Origin: Vibrio pelagius
Lineage (GTDB): Bacteria; Pseudomonadota; Gammaproteobacteria; Enterobacterales; Vibrionaceae
Direction: 5' to 3'
NCBI RefSeq assembly: GCF_024347575.1
Contig: NZ_AP025505.1
Location: 186,001 to 250,000, forward strand
DNA: 64,000 nt
The position numbers and the translations under genes are program-made. A model generated the notes under the pieces. The model saw nothing but the letters and a program-made list of their open reading frames with translations. It made no database searches and was not told where the DNA came from. This document shows, one piece after another, positions 56,538-64,000 of the stretch; position 1 is the first letter of the stretch; each line of letters opens with the position of its first letter.

Positions 56538-57788
56538 ATGCGAATAGGGGTTATTGCTGATGACTTTACTGGGGGCACTGATATTGCCAGTTTCTTAGTA
56601 AAGGGCGGGCTAAACACAGTGCAATTAAGTGGCGTACCGCAAAGCCCAATCGAAACCGATGCTGATGCGATTGTAATCAGCTTGAAATCTCGCTCATGTG
56701 CACATTCGGAGGCAATTGAGCAATCACTTAATGCTTTAGCGTATTTACAGCAGAACGACTGTACACATGTTTACTTTAAATACTGTTCTACGTTTGATAG
56801 TACCGAGAAGGGCAATATCGGCCCAGTAACAGATGCATTAATGGCAGCATTAAAAACCAAATTTACCGTTGTTTGTCCATCATTACCTTTGAATGGACGT
56901 TGCGTATTCAATGGTAATTTGTATGTCAATGGAGTGTTGCTCAATGAATCTGGTATGCGAGATCATCCAATCACACCAATGCGCGACTCAAACCTTGCAC
57001 GCTTGATGGATGCCCAAGCAAATGGGACAACAACACTCGTCAACTACCAAACGGTAGAACAAGGTTGCGATGCCATCTTAAAAGCGTACGCCGTCGCTCA
57101 GCAAGAAGGGCATAAATATGCTGTAGTGGACGCATTCAACGAGCAGCAATTATCTCTAATTGCACAGTCTTTGGTCGATATGCCTCTTATTACTGGTGGT
57201 TCGGGTTTGGCTTATCATATCGCAGCCGTTGCCTCTCAACATAAGAAGCAAGACTCAGAGATGAAAGTACCGAACAAAGTACCGGGTGTCGTTCTGTCTG
57301 GTTCATGTTCACAAATGACCAACCTTCAAGTTGCAGCATACCAAGACAAAGCACCTACCTATGCTATTGAAGCTGAGCGTTGCCTCACTGATGACTATTA
57401 TGCCCAACAAGTATCTGAATGGGTAATGGAGCAGCAAGGTCTTGACTATGCTCCGATGGTGTATGCAACCGCCAATGTTGAAAAGCTGAAGCAGATCCAG
57501 CAGCAATACGGCGCAGAAAAAGCCAGCACCGCTGTTGAAGCTTTCTTTGCCAAACTAACAGAAATACTCTCTGATCGTGGTATTCGAAACTTTATTGTTG
57601 CGGGCGGCGAAACCTCTGGAGTGGTTACTCAACACCTCAACTTAGCGGCGCTCAATATTGGTAAAGAGATTGCCCCAGGCGTACCTTGGGTATTCTCACT
57701 CGACGGTCACTTTGCCTTAGCACTTAAATCAGGTAACTTCGGTAGTGAGCAGTTCTTTTCTCAAGCTCAGGAGATGTTTCATGTTTAA
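56538..57788 (+). CDS. otnK: 3-oxo-tetronate kinase OtnK (DUF1537 family)
   Basis: 416 residues with the two-domain DUF1537 kinase fold: start IGVIADDFTGGTDIASFLVK, VLSGSCSQMTNLQVAAY in the middle, and the ATP-site glycines VAGGETSGVVTQHL near the end. OtnK phosphorylates 3-oxo-tetronate (3-dehydro-threonate or -erythronate) at C4. It is first in the plus-strand operon. RBS GGAG precedes the ATG. Confidence 0.92.
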   Translation: MRIGVIADDFTGGTDIASFLVKGGLNTVQLSGVPQSPIETDADAIVISLKSRSCAHSEAIEQSLNALAYLQQNDCTHVYFKYCSTFDSTEKGNIGPVTDALMAALKTKFTVVCPSLPLNGRCVFNGNLYVNGVLLNESGMRDHPITPMRDSNLARLMDAQANGTTTLVNYQTVEQGCDAILKAYAVAQQEGHKYAVVDAFNEQQLSLIAQSLVDMPLITGGSGLAYHIAAVASQHKKQDSEMKVPNKVPGVVLSGSCSQMTNLQVAAYQDKAPTYAIEAERCLTDDYYAQQVSEWVMEQQGLDYAPMVYATANVEKLKQIQQQYGAEKASTAVEAFFAKLTEILSDRGIRNFIVAGGETSGVVTQHLNLAALNIGKEIAPGVPWVFSLDGHFALALKSGNFGSEQFFSQAQEMFHV

Positions 57789-58419
57789 ATCTGAGGCAGA
57801 GCTAAGAAAAGAATTTGTGAACTTGTGTCAGTCTTTGTTTGAACGTGGCTACGCGACAGGTGGGGCTGGTAATATCTCACTGCGGTTGCCTAATGGCAAT
57901 ATCTTAACCACTCCAACAGGTTCATCTCTAGGCCGACTCAATATGGATCGTCTCTCTGTTGTGAGTATGGACGGTGAACATTTAAGTGGTGATAAGCCTT
58001 CAAAAGAAGCAGAGTTTCACCTGGCGATTTATCGCGAGAAGCCTGACTGTGGTGCTATTGTTCACCTTCACTGTACGGCATTAACAGCAGTTTCCTGTTT
58101 GAAAGACTTGGATTACACCAATGCACTTAAGGCTTGCACACCCTACTACATCATGCGTATCGGTCAATTACCTGTTGTACCCTATTACAAGCCGGGGGAT
58201 CCCCGTATTGCACAAGACTTGGCTCGTCTAGCCGCCAATAACAGAGCCTTTTTGCTTGCTAATCATGGTCCTGTTGTCTGTGGTACGGATCTCTATGATG
58301 CGGTCGATAACGCTGAAGAGCTTGAAGAAACAGCCAAGTTGGCGCTGATGCTCAAAGGGCATGACGTGCGTTACTTAAATGAACAAGAGCAACAAGAGCT
58401 CCGCGAGATGAAAAAATAA
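57781..58419 (+). CDS. otnC: 3-oxo-tetronate 4-phosphate decarboxylase OtnC
   Basis: 212 residues of the class II aldolase/adducin fold. Metal histidines are seen in GAIVHLHCTALTAVS and FLLANHGPVV, and the phosphate loop GGAGNISLR near the start. It splits CO2 from 3-oxo-tetronate 4-phosphate to give dihydroxyacetone phosphate. The ATG at 57781 overlaps otnK by 8 bp and has AGGAG seven bases upstream; a longer frame upstream was not used. Confidence 0.92.
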   Translation: MFKSEAELRKEFVNLCQSLFERGYATGGAGNISLRLPNGNILTTPTGSSLGRLNMDRLSVVSMDGEHLSGDKPSKEAEFHLAIYREKPDCGAIVHLHCTALTAVSCLKDLDYTNALKACTPYYIMRIGQLPVVPYYKPGDPRIAQDLARLAANNRAFLLANHGPVVCGTDLYDAVDNAEELEETAKLALMLKGHDVRYLNEQEQQELREMKK

Positions 58420-59207
58420 TGGCCACATTTTCTGCAAATTTGTCAATGCTGTTCCAAGAGTTCCCCTTTGAGCAGCGCTTTGAGCAAGCGAGCGCATCAG
58501 GCTTTGACTATGTTGAGTGCTTGTTCCCCTACTCACTGCCGATAGAAACGCTGCAACAAACACTTGAAAAGCATCAACTTGAGTTTTCACTGTTTAATGC
58601 TCCCGCTGGCGAATGGGAACAAGGCGAGCGAGGCTTTGCTGCCATTGCCGAGTATCAAGAGCGTTTTCAACAAAGTATTGCCAAGGCTCTTGATTACGCG
58701 GTTGGCCTAGAATGTCGTAAAGTGCATGTGATGGCAGGCAGTCTTCCTGAGGGAAACGAGTTATCGTTCAGTGATGAAATCTTTATCGATAACATTCGCT
58801 ATGCTGCCGATCTGTTTGCCGAGCACCAGATTGATGTTTTGATTGAGCCGCTAAACCGCCGTGACAACCCGCACTACTATCTGTGCGATTTTCATAAAGC
58901 GGTCGCGTTAATTGAGCAAATCAATCGGAACAACGTGAAATTACAGTTCGATATCTATCACGCTCAAATCGTGCATGGGGATGTAACCAAACTCTATGAA
59001 CGATACATGAATTATGTCGGCCACATTCAAACGGCCTCAGTCCCTCATCGCAATGAACCCAATAGTGGTGAGCTAAATGATAACTATCTATTCCGCTTGA
59101 TCGATAACAACGGCTATCAAGGTCAGATTGGCTGTGAATATCGACCAGCAAGCACAACCCAAGCCGGATTGGCATGGATCAATCATTACAATAATACCCA
59201 GAAATAA
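58419..59207 (+). CDS. otnI: 2-oxo-tetronate isomerase OtnI (hydroxypyruvate isomerase family)
   Basis: 262 residues, a TIM-barrel of the xylose-isomerase-like Hyi/OtnI family. Metal ligands appear in LIEPLNRRDNPHYYL, LQFDIYHAQIVHGD, HIQTASVPHRNEP and IGCEYRPA. It interconverts 2-oxo- and 3-oxo-tetronate. The start ATG overlaps the otnC stop by one base. Confidence 0.9.
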   Translation: MATFSANLSMLFQEFPFEQRFEQASASGFDYVECLFPYSLPIETLQQTLEKHQLEFSLFNAPAGEWEQGERGFAAIAEYQERFQQSIAKALDYAVGLECRKVHVMAGSLPEGNELSFSDEIFIDNIRYAADLFAEHQIDVLIEPLNRRDNPHYYLCDFHKAVALIEQINRNNVKLQFDIYHAQIVHGDVTKLYERYMNYVGHIQTASVPHRNEPNSGELNDNYLFRLIDNNGYQGQIGCEYRPASTTQAGLAWINHYNNTQK

Positions 59208-59217
59208 GGAAATCCCT

Positions 59218-60354
59218 ATGAACGTAACTCAACGTGAAGCACAAGAACGCCTAATCAAAAGTGAAGAATATGTATCTTGTACCGAAGCCTTTCTTGATTG
59301 CCGTCTACCAGGTTCCATTCCAAAAGGTAACTACTCACTCATTGGTCCGGGCGTAACGCAAAGTGAAAACCAAGTTGTTAACCTAAAAGAGAAACATGGC
59401 TTTAATATTGGTGCGGCATCAATGCCAAATGGTGTAACGAATAACCTACATATCCACTTTAGTGCTGAGGTATTCATGTGTACTTATGGTGAGTACACCT
59501 TCCGTTGGGGATCAAAAGGTGAATACGAGTACACGGCAAAAGAAGGCGATATTCTTTCAGTACCAACGTGGCTATTCCGTGGCTTTACTAATACTGGGCC
59601 TGATGGCAGCTGGTTGTTCACATGCCTTGGCGAAGATGACACGGGTGGTGTTATTTGGCACCCAGGCATCATGCAAGCTGCGAATGAATCTGGTATGTAC
59701 TTAACGAAGAAAAATGTTCTAATCGATCTTGAAGCAGGCGGGACGCTTCCAGAAGACAAATCAGAATTAATGCCCGCTTTCCCAGAAGAAGAATTTGCGA
59801 ACCTACGCCAAGTGGATCTAGAAGGAATGTCACAGCGTATCAGTAGCCGCGAAAACCGCCAATTCTACTCAAATGCGTTAATCGATTCTGTACTACCGGG
59901 TCATGGTTGTTCAATTGCACCTGTGATTGGCTTTGGTATTACCCAAAATCGTAATTCTCAACCCAATATTACTAATCCACACAACTTCACGATGGAAGTA
60001 GTTAAAGTGCCAGCTGGCAATAAAGTTGGTCCTTTCAAGATTGATGAGAAAATGGTCATCATCCAGACTCACGGTCAGATCGAGCTTGGTTTGAATGAAC
60101 AGCAAGATGTGACAGTCGCGATTGAAGCTAACGATACTTACTCAGTACTAGCGGATGCATGGCGTACTATTAACAACAACTCTGAGCAAGAAGCGGAATT
60201 CATTATGATCACGGCAGGTGATGCGAGAAAACGTCCTCAGTTTAGCAATAAAATCCTAGCGGACGTATACGAGCTAGGTTACACACTGGATGCGAGTGGC
60301 TACATTGTTAAGCGTAACCTCATCGTTGAAGAAAGCACACTACTGGCAGACTAA
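59218..60354 (+). CDS. Bicupin protein of unknown function in the otn operon
   Basis: 378 residues from the ATG at 59218, which has AAGGA upstream; a frame open further upstream runs inside otnI and was rejected. The first cupin (about 60-160) holds NNLHIHFSAEVFMCTYGEY, matching the HxH...E...G metal motif. The second (about 265-345) has lost the histidines (GPFKIDEKMVIIQTHG) and looks structural only. It could be a metal-dependent isomerase, hydrolase or dioxygenase. It lies 10 bp after otnI and 2 bp before the aldolase gene. Confidence 0.8.
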   Translation: MNVTQREAQERLIKSEEYVSCTEAFLDCRLPGSIPKGNYSLIGPGVTQSENQVVNLKEKHGFNIGAASMPNGVTNNLHIHFSAEVFMCTYGEYTFRWGSKGEYEYTAKEGDILSVPTWLFRGFTNTGPDGSWLFTCLGEDDTGGVIWHPGIMQAANESGMYLTKKNVLIDLEAGGTLPEDKSELMPAFPEEEFANLRQVDLEGMSQRISSRENRQFYSNALIDSVLPGHGCSIAPVIGFGITQNRNSQPNITNPHNFTMEVVKVPAGNKVGPFKIDEKMVIIQTHGQIELGLNEQQDVTVAIEANDTYSVLADAWRTINNNSEQEAEFIMITAGDARKRPQFSNKILADVYELGYTLDASGYIVKRNLIVEESTLLAD

Positions 60355-60356
60355 TC

Positions 60357-61142
60357 ATGAGAAAAAATCGACTACTAGAAAAATTTGCCGCAGAACAGGT
60401 AATGGTCAATAGCTGGATTTCGATCCCAAGTAGCTATGGTGCTGAAGTTATTGCTCACACGGGTGTCGATAGCGTCACTGTGGACATGCAGCATGGCATG
60501 ATTGGATTTAGTGATCTGGTTCATATTTTTCAAGCAGTGTCAGGCTCACCAGCGGTACCTCTGGTGAGGGTACCATCCAGCGAACCAAGTATGGTAATGA
60601 AGGTATTGGATGCAGGCGCTTACGGCATCATTTGCCCGAGTGTCGATACTCCTGAGATCTGCCGTGAGCTCGTCTCAGCTTGTCGCTACCCTCCTCTAGG
60701 TACTCGATCATTTGGTCCAACCCGTGGTCTCACCTATGGTGGCAAGGATTACACTGAGCATGCTGACAATGAAATCATGGTTCTTGCGATGATTGAATCT
60801 CAGCAGGCGTTGGATAACCTTGAAGCGATCCTCGATACTCCAGGGCTAACCGGAATCTATATCGGCCCGAATGATCTGGCGTATAGCCTTGGCGAAAAGC
60901 CAGGTACAACCAGTGACAAAGTGGAAGACGCTATTGCACATGTGTTGCGCCAAGCGAAACAACGTGGCTTGTTTACCGGCATTTTCTGCTCTGGTCTGGA
61001 GAATGCTCTACAGCGTAAAGAGCAAGGCTTTGATTTAGTGACTCCGGGCAATGATGCTGGCGCATTAAGAAATGCCTATCAGCAGTTTGTCGGCAAAATC
61101 GGCAACATTGAGAAAGAAACTGTCTCTGCGGGTGGTTATTAA
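60357..61142 (+). CDS. HpcH/HpaI-family aldolase
   Basis: 261 residues, a class II pyruvate aldolase of the HpaI/YfaU type. VDMQHGMIGFSDL carries the catalytic histidine; VRVPSSEPSMVMKVLDAGA, the metal-binding glutamate in AMIESQQAL, and IGPNDLAYSLG with the metal aspartate follow. Such enzymes cleave 2-keto-3-deoxy acid sugars to pyruvate and an aldehyde. Its stop overlaps the next start by one base. It does not fit the plain OtnKCI route, so a second branch of the pathway is likely. Confidence 0.88.
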   Translation: MRKNRLLEKFAAEQVMVNSWISIPSSYGAEVIAHTGVDSVTVDMQHGMIGFSDLVHIFQAVSGSPAVPLVRVPSSEPSMVMKVLDAGAYGIICPSVDTPEICRELVSACRYPPLGTRSFGPTRGLTYGGKDYTEHADNEIMVLAMIESQQALDNLEAILDTPGLTGIYIGPNDLAYSLGEKPGTTSDKVEDAIAHVLRQAKQRGLFTGIFCSGLENALQRKEQGFDLVTPGNDAGALRNAYQQFVGKIGNIEKETVSAGGY

Positions 61143-61825
61143 TGGCATTACCCATTGTACTGCTACCAGGAACACTATGTGATGAGCAAGTATGGGATAA
61201 AGTGATCGCTGAGTTGAGCCCTACTCAACCGGTGATCACCAAACCCCTAGGCGCGCATCGCAACTGGGATGATGAACTAGCAAACCTAGTCGCAGATTTA
61301 CCAGAAGAGTTTCTTCTGGTCGGCTTTTCACTTGGAGGGATCGCGGCACTGGCATTACTCACCCAATATCCTGAGCGAGTCAAACGCCTAGTATTAGTGG
61401 CGTCTACAGCTTTAGCGGATCCCGAAGAGTCACAAGCGCGTCGCCGAGAATTACTAGCCTTGGCCGAGCAAAAGGGTGATTTTAAGGCATTAGCTTTGAT
61501 GCAGATCTCACCTTGTGATCAGCAAAATCTTGGAGAGCGTGGCGTAGACTTCGCTGTGCAAATGGCTGAGCGCTTTAGTGTTGAGCAATATGCTTGTCAG
61601 ACAGAGCTAGCTTGTTCACGTCAAGACACTAGAGCCACACTTACACAATCCACATTACCTGTTGATCTTATTTACGGTAGTGAAGATCAGGCTTGTGGTG
61701 AAAATAAGCAGCGGTTGATCGTGCAATCTTGCGACCAAGCCCAATTGCATCGCGTTGAAGGCGCAGGGCATTGGTTGCCACTAAGTCATCCTGAAAAGGT
61801 AGCGGCCATCATCAGTGCATCATAG
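61142..61825 (+). CDS. Alpha/beta hydrolase
   Basis: 227 residues, a compact alpha/beta hydrolase. LLPGTLCDEQVWD near the start, nucleophile elbow LVGFSLGGIAAL, acid in LIYGSEDQACG and histidine in GAGHWLPLSHPEKV. In an acid-sugar operon it may open a lactone or ester substrate before kinase action; that is inference. It is the last gene of the operon, overlapping the aldolase stop by one base, and is followed at once by the IS66 element. Confidence 0.85.
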   Translation: MALPIVLLPGTLCDEQVWDKVIAELSPTQPVITKPLGAHRNWDDELANLVADLPEEFLLVGFSLGGIAALALLTQYPERVKRLVLVASTALADPEESQARRRELLALAEQKGDFKALALMQISPCDQQNLGERGVDFAVQMAERFSVEQYACQTELACSRQDTRATLTQSTLPVDLIYGSEDQACGENKQRLIVQSCDQAQLHRVEGAGHWLPLSHPEKVAAIISAS

Positions 61826-61940
61826 TTGTTCTTTAAAGGTATTAGGCCATGATGTGTGGGTAAGACTGCATATCATGGCTCTTGTCTGCGGCTAACCTAT
61901 CTTCATTGTATCCGCCCCATGAACCCACGGGGCGATATGA

Positions 61941-63407
61941 CTAATGTTTGAAGTTCCAAGGTAGGATTGCATCGATATCTAGCTCCGCTTTCGCCAGCTC
62001 TTTCATGCACTTGACCATGTAGTCGTAAAGGATAAGGCCGTTGGCTTTTGCTGTCTCGACGATACTGTAAAGCATCGCACTCGCGTCAGCACCATTTGCA
62101 GTGGTCGAGAATAACCAATTTTTTCTGCCAATGACCAACGGTTTTATTGCACGTTCAGCACGGTTATTGTCTATCGATAAGTGGCCGTCATCGATATAGC
62201 GGATGAGCTTCGGCCATTGACCGAGCGTGTATTTTATCGGTTTACCCAACGGGCTGGACGCTATCACTTGTTGAGTCGTCATCCATTCGTACAACTCATC
62301 CAGTATCGGCTTGGCATGCTGTTGGCGTTCTGCTTTTCGTGTCTCGACAGACGCCCCTTTTAAGCGGGATTCTATTCCATACAGCTTCTGGATTTTGGCG
62401 AGCGCCTTATCTGCTTTGCCTGACTTACCTTTACCTAGAAGCTTCTTCGCATCCATGAACTTGCGACGTGCATGCGCCATGCAACCAACATTGGTCACTT
62501 GGTGAAGCCCATCATAGGCTCCATAGCCATCGGTTTGCAGATAACCACGGTAATCTCTCAGGAAGGCAACAGGGCACGCCCTCGCGCGACTGTTTTGATA
62601 GTCGTACAAGGCGATATTTTTCACGTTGGGAAGTGCGGCTTCTGGCGAGTCTGCGCCCGAGCAGTAGAGCCACATGTAGCATTGCTTATCTTCCTTGAGG
62701 ACATTGAGCGGCGTTTCATCCGCCTGAACCACCACTTGCTCGAGTAGATGTGTTTTCAAAGCAGCATAAAGCGGTGCGAACTTCTCACTGACTTGGATAA
62801 CCCACCTTGCCATAGTCGTGCGCGATAGTTCGATACCCGATTGGGTAAACAGTGACTCTTGGCGATACAGTGGCATCGCGTATTGGTATTTGCCAAGGAT
62901 GATATTGGCCAGCAAGCTTTCTGTCGCGAAGCTTTTAGGGATAATGCTTTGCGGCGCTGGATTTTGAACGATGTGGCTTTTGTCTTCAGTTTGCTCACAC
63001 TGACGACAAGCATACTTAGGACGAACATATTCCAGCACTTTAAGTACCGCTGGCGAGAACTCTAGCTTTTCAGAGCGGTCTTCACCGATTTTATGCAGGC
63101 TATGCTTGCAGCACGCGCACTGCTTTTCATGGTCGTCTAAATCGAGTTCGATAACCTCACGAGGCAAGGTTTTTGGAAGTGGCTGACGTTTACCACGCTT
63201 CTTCGTTGTGGTGGTGGTTGTGACCTCTTCTTCCTTAGCAGCTTCACATTCCACTTCGTTGAAGAGGTCACCTTGAGATTCATCGTAAGGCTTTAACGCC
63301 TCCGAACGTTTAGCGAACTGGCGGTCGAAGGCAAGCTTGAGTTGTTCAAGTAGCGACTGGCGCTCTTGTTTCCACTCTGTTTTCTCCGACATCAAGGCTT
63401 TCACCAT
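61941..63407 (-). pseudogene. tnpC: IS66 transposase TnpC with in-frame stop near its N-terminus
   Basis: The main frame, 488 codons from an internal ATG, has the IS66 layout: leucine-rich start, zinc-finger cysteines (EKQCACCKHSLH, KYACRQCEQTED), and the DDE core VVQADETPLNVL, GYLQTDGYGAYDGL, NRAERAIKPLVIGRKNW. Upstream in the same frame an ATG at 63464 reads MKKTPNINPES, then TAA (63429-63431), then DVAELQAMVKALMSEK. The stop thus breaks the normal N-terminus. Translation may restart at 63407, leaving a mostly complete protein. Confidence 0.85.
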
Positions 63408-63522
63408 CGCTTGTAGCTCGGCAACATCTTAACTTTCTGGGTTGATATTTGGCGTCTTTTTCATGGCATTCATTATACTAAATCATGCCGCTAACGCTTG
63501 GTAGATAAGGCTTTTTTATCGT

Positions 63523-63621
63523 TTAAGTCATTGTAAAATCGTTTATTCTTACGGGTTTATGGCCGATAATCGTGAAGCCTGAAAGCAGTCTATCCAGCTC
63601 AAATTGAGTCAGGGTAAACAC
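63523..63621 (-). pseudogene. tnpB: 3' remnant of IS66 tnpB
   Basis: On the minus strand the last codons read LTQFELDRLLSGFTIIGHK, then PVRINDFTMT and a stop at 63523-63525. This is the C-terminal pattern of the IS66 accessory protein TnpB. Upstream codons are lost where the IS4-family element begins. Confidence 0.6.
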
Positions 63622-64000
63622 TAATGCCGTTCACTTAAGGTGAGCGGCGTTGTTTTTTCTCGGGTATCGGCTTGGCTTTTTCTTCACTACTCTTGGGAAG
63701 GATCTTTCTCGTCTAGGCTCAAGTATTAGGCTCTCGCTCATTGAGTAGAAGTTTTGGAGTTGCCTTGGTATTGCTCCTGGTGACGAGTATGGAAGCCCCA
63801 CTATCAAGCGCATGATGTGAGCTAATGCTCCATTGAAGCTAAGTTGGTATGGTAAGTAGTCACCACTCAATGTGTTACACATCTGAACCATTTGATACCT
63901 AACCAAGTTGTATGTCAGTAATATCCCCCAGAGTTCTTGTTTAACGAGCTCTGGGAGTCGACTGCGCAGCGTAAGGCGGTTACCGATCATGTATTGTTTT
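63622..64000 (-). mobile_element. IS4-family transposase, C-terminal part, running off the window
   Basis: The minus-strand frame is open through the window edge and reads KQYMIGNRLTLRSRLPELVK, QELWGILLTYNLVRYQM, then PRVVKKKPSRYPRK, the C-terminal end of an IS4-family transposase (about 122 codons visible, stop at 63631). The element end is taken at AATGCCGTTCACTTAAGG (63622), likely its inverted repeat. The rest, including the catalytic core, lies outside the window. Confidence 0.75.

Larger units (their letters stand above)
61860..63621 (-). mobile_element. IS66-family element, damaged and interrupted
   Basis: The element holds tnpC and the 3' end of tnpB on the minus strand. The low-coordinate end is taken at GTAAGACTGC (61860), since IS66 ends commonly begin GTAA, but the matching end is not in the window, so this border is tentative. 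At about 63621 it is cut by the end of an IS4-family element. Confidence 0.6.

Noticed and set aside
59128..59217. Upstream extension of the bicupin gene into otnI
   Set aside because: The ATG at 59218 has a good RBS and begins the conserved part; the extension would overlap otnI by 80 bp.

Overview
The window looks like part of a marine Vibrio (Vibrionaceae) genome, probably an accessory region rich in catabolic genes. The protein families fit this: KdgR/KduD very close to enterobacterial forms, ectABC with a dedicated aspartokinase, VC0807-like and DUF1007/NicO proteins, and a folX/folM cluster. This is inferred from gene content and not from a database search. No rRNA, tRNA or CRISPR array was seen.

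Region 1 (1-22.5 kb) is a uronate-polysaccharide utilisation locus. It holds the end of eda (KDPG aldolase); a minus-strand operon kduD-ygjV-kdgF-rpiB-like that turns unsaturated uronate into 2-keto-3-deoxygluconate; the regulator kdgR; a cNMP/CBS/DUF294 nucleotidyltransferase plus DEDDh exonuclease pair; a Cache chemoreceptor; a KdgM-type porin; a PF05426 (PL38/PL5-like) lyase; a secreted beta-helix protein that may be an unassigned lyase; two near-identical divergent sodium:solute symporters; uxaC; and a cytoplasmic heparinase II/III-type lyase followed by a second IclR regulator. At least seven 19-bp KdgR-like operators tie most of these genes together. The likely flow is: secreted lyases cut the polymer, KdgM passes oligomers, the SSS symporters import them, the heparinase-like enzyme splits them, and KdgF, the RpiB-like isomerase, KduD and Eda finish unsaturated units while UxaC takes saturated GlcA/GalA ends. 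An intact IS3-family element sits between the beta-helix gene and its terminator.

Region 2 (22.5-36.5 kb) is mixed housekeeping and stress: an SDR, pirin, DoxX, a VOC protein, a NicO metal transporter with a DUF1007 partner under a perfect Zur-type palindrome, katG behind a clear OxyR-type site, two half-size chromate transporters with a remnant of a gamma-glutamyltransferase gene, an FCD GntR regulator, and a BisC/TorZ-type molybdoenzyme.

Region 3 (36.5-46.5 kb) holds a pterin operon folK-folX-folE-folM, then the osmoprotection genes proVWX (minus) divergent from ectABC-ask (plus).

Region 4 (46.5-61.8 kb) holds phnCDE with an iron-dependent alcohol dehydrogenase and a divergent LysR regulator, then an acid-sugar locus: AEC transporter, DeoR regulator, TRAP transporter, otnK-otnC-otnI, a bicupin, an HpcH/HpaI aldolase and an alpha/beta hydrolase. 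No L-threonate-type dehydrogenase is present, so the substrate or entry step may differ from the known tetronate pathways.

The right end (61.9-64 kb) is nested mobile DNA: an IS66-family element whose tnpC carries an in-frame stop near its N-terminus and whose tnpB is cut by an IS4-family element running off the window.
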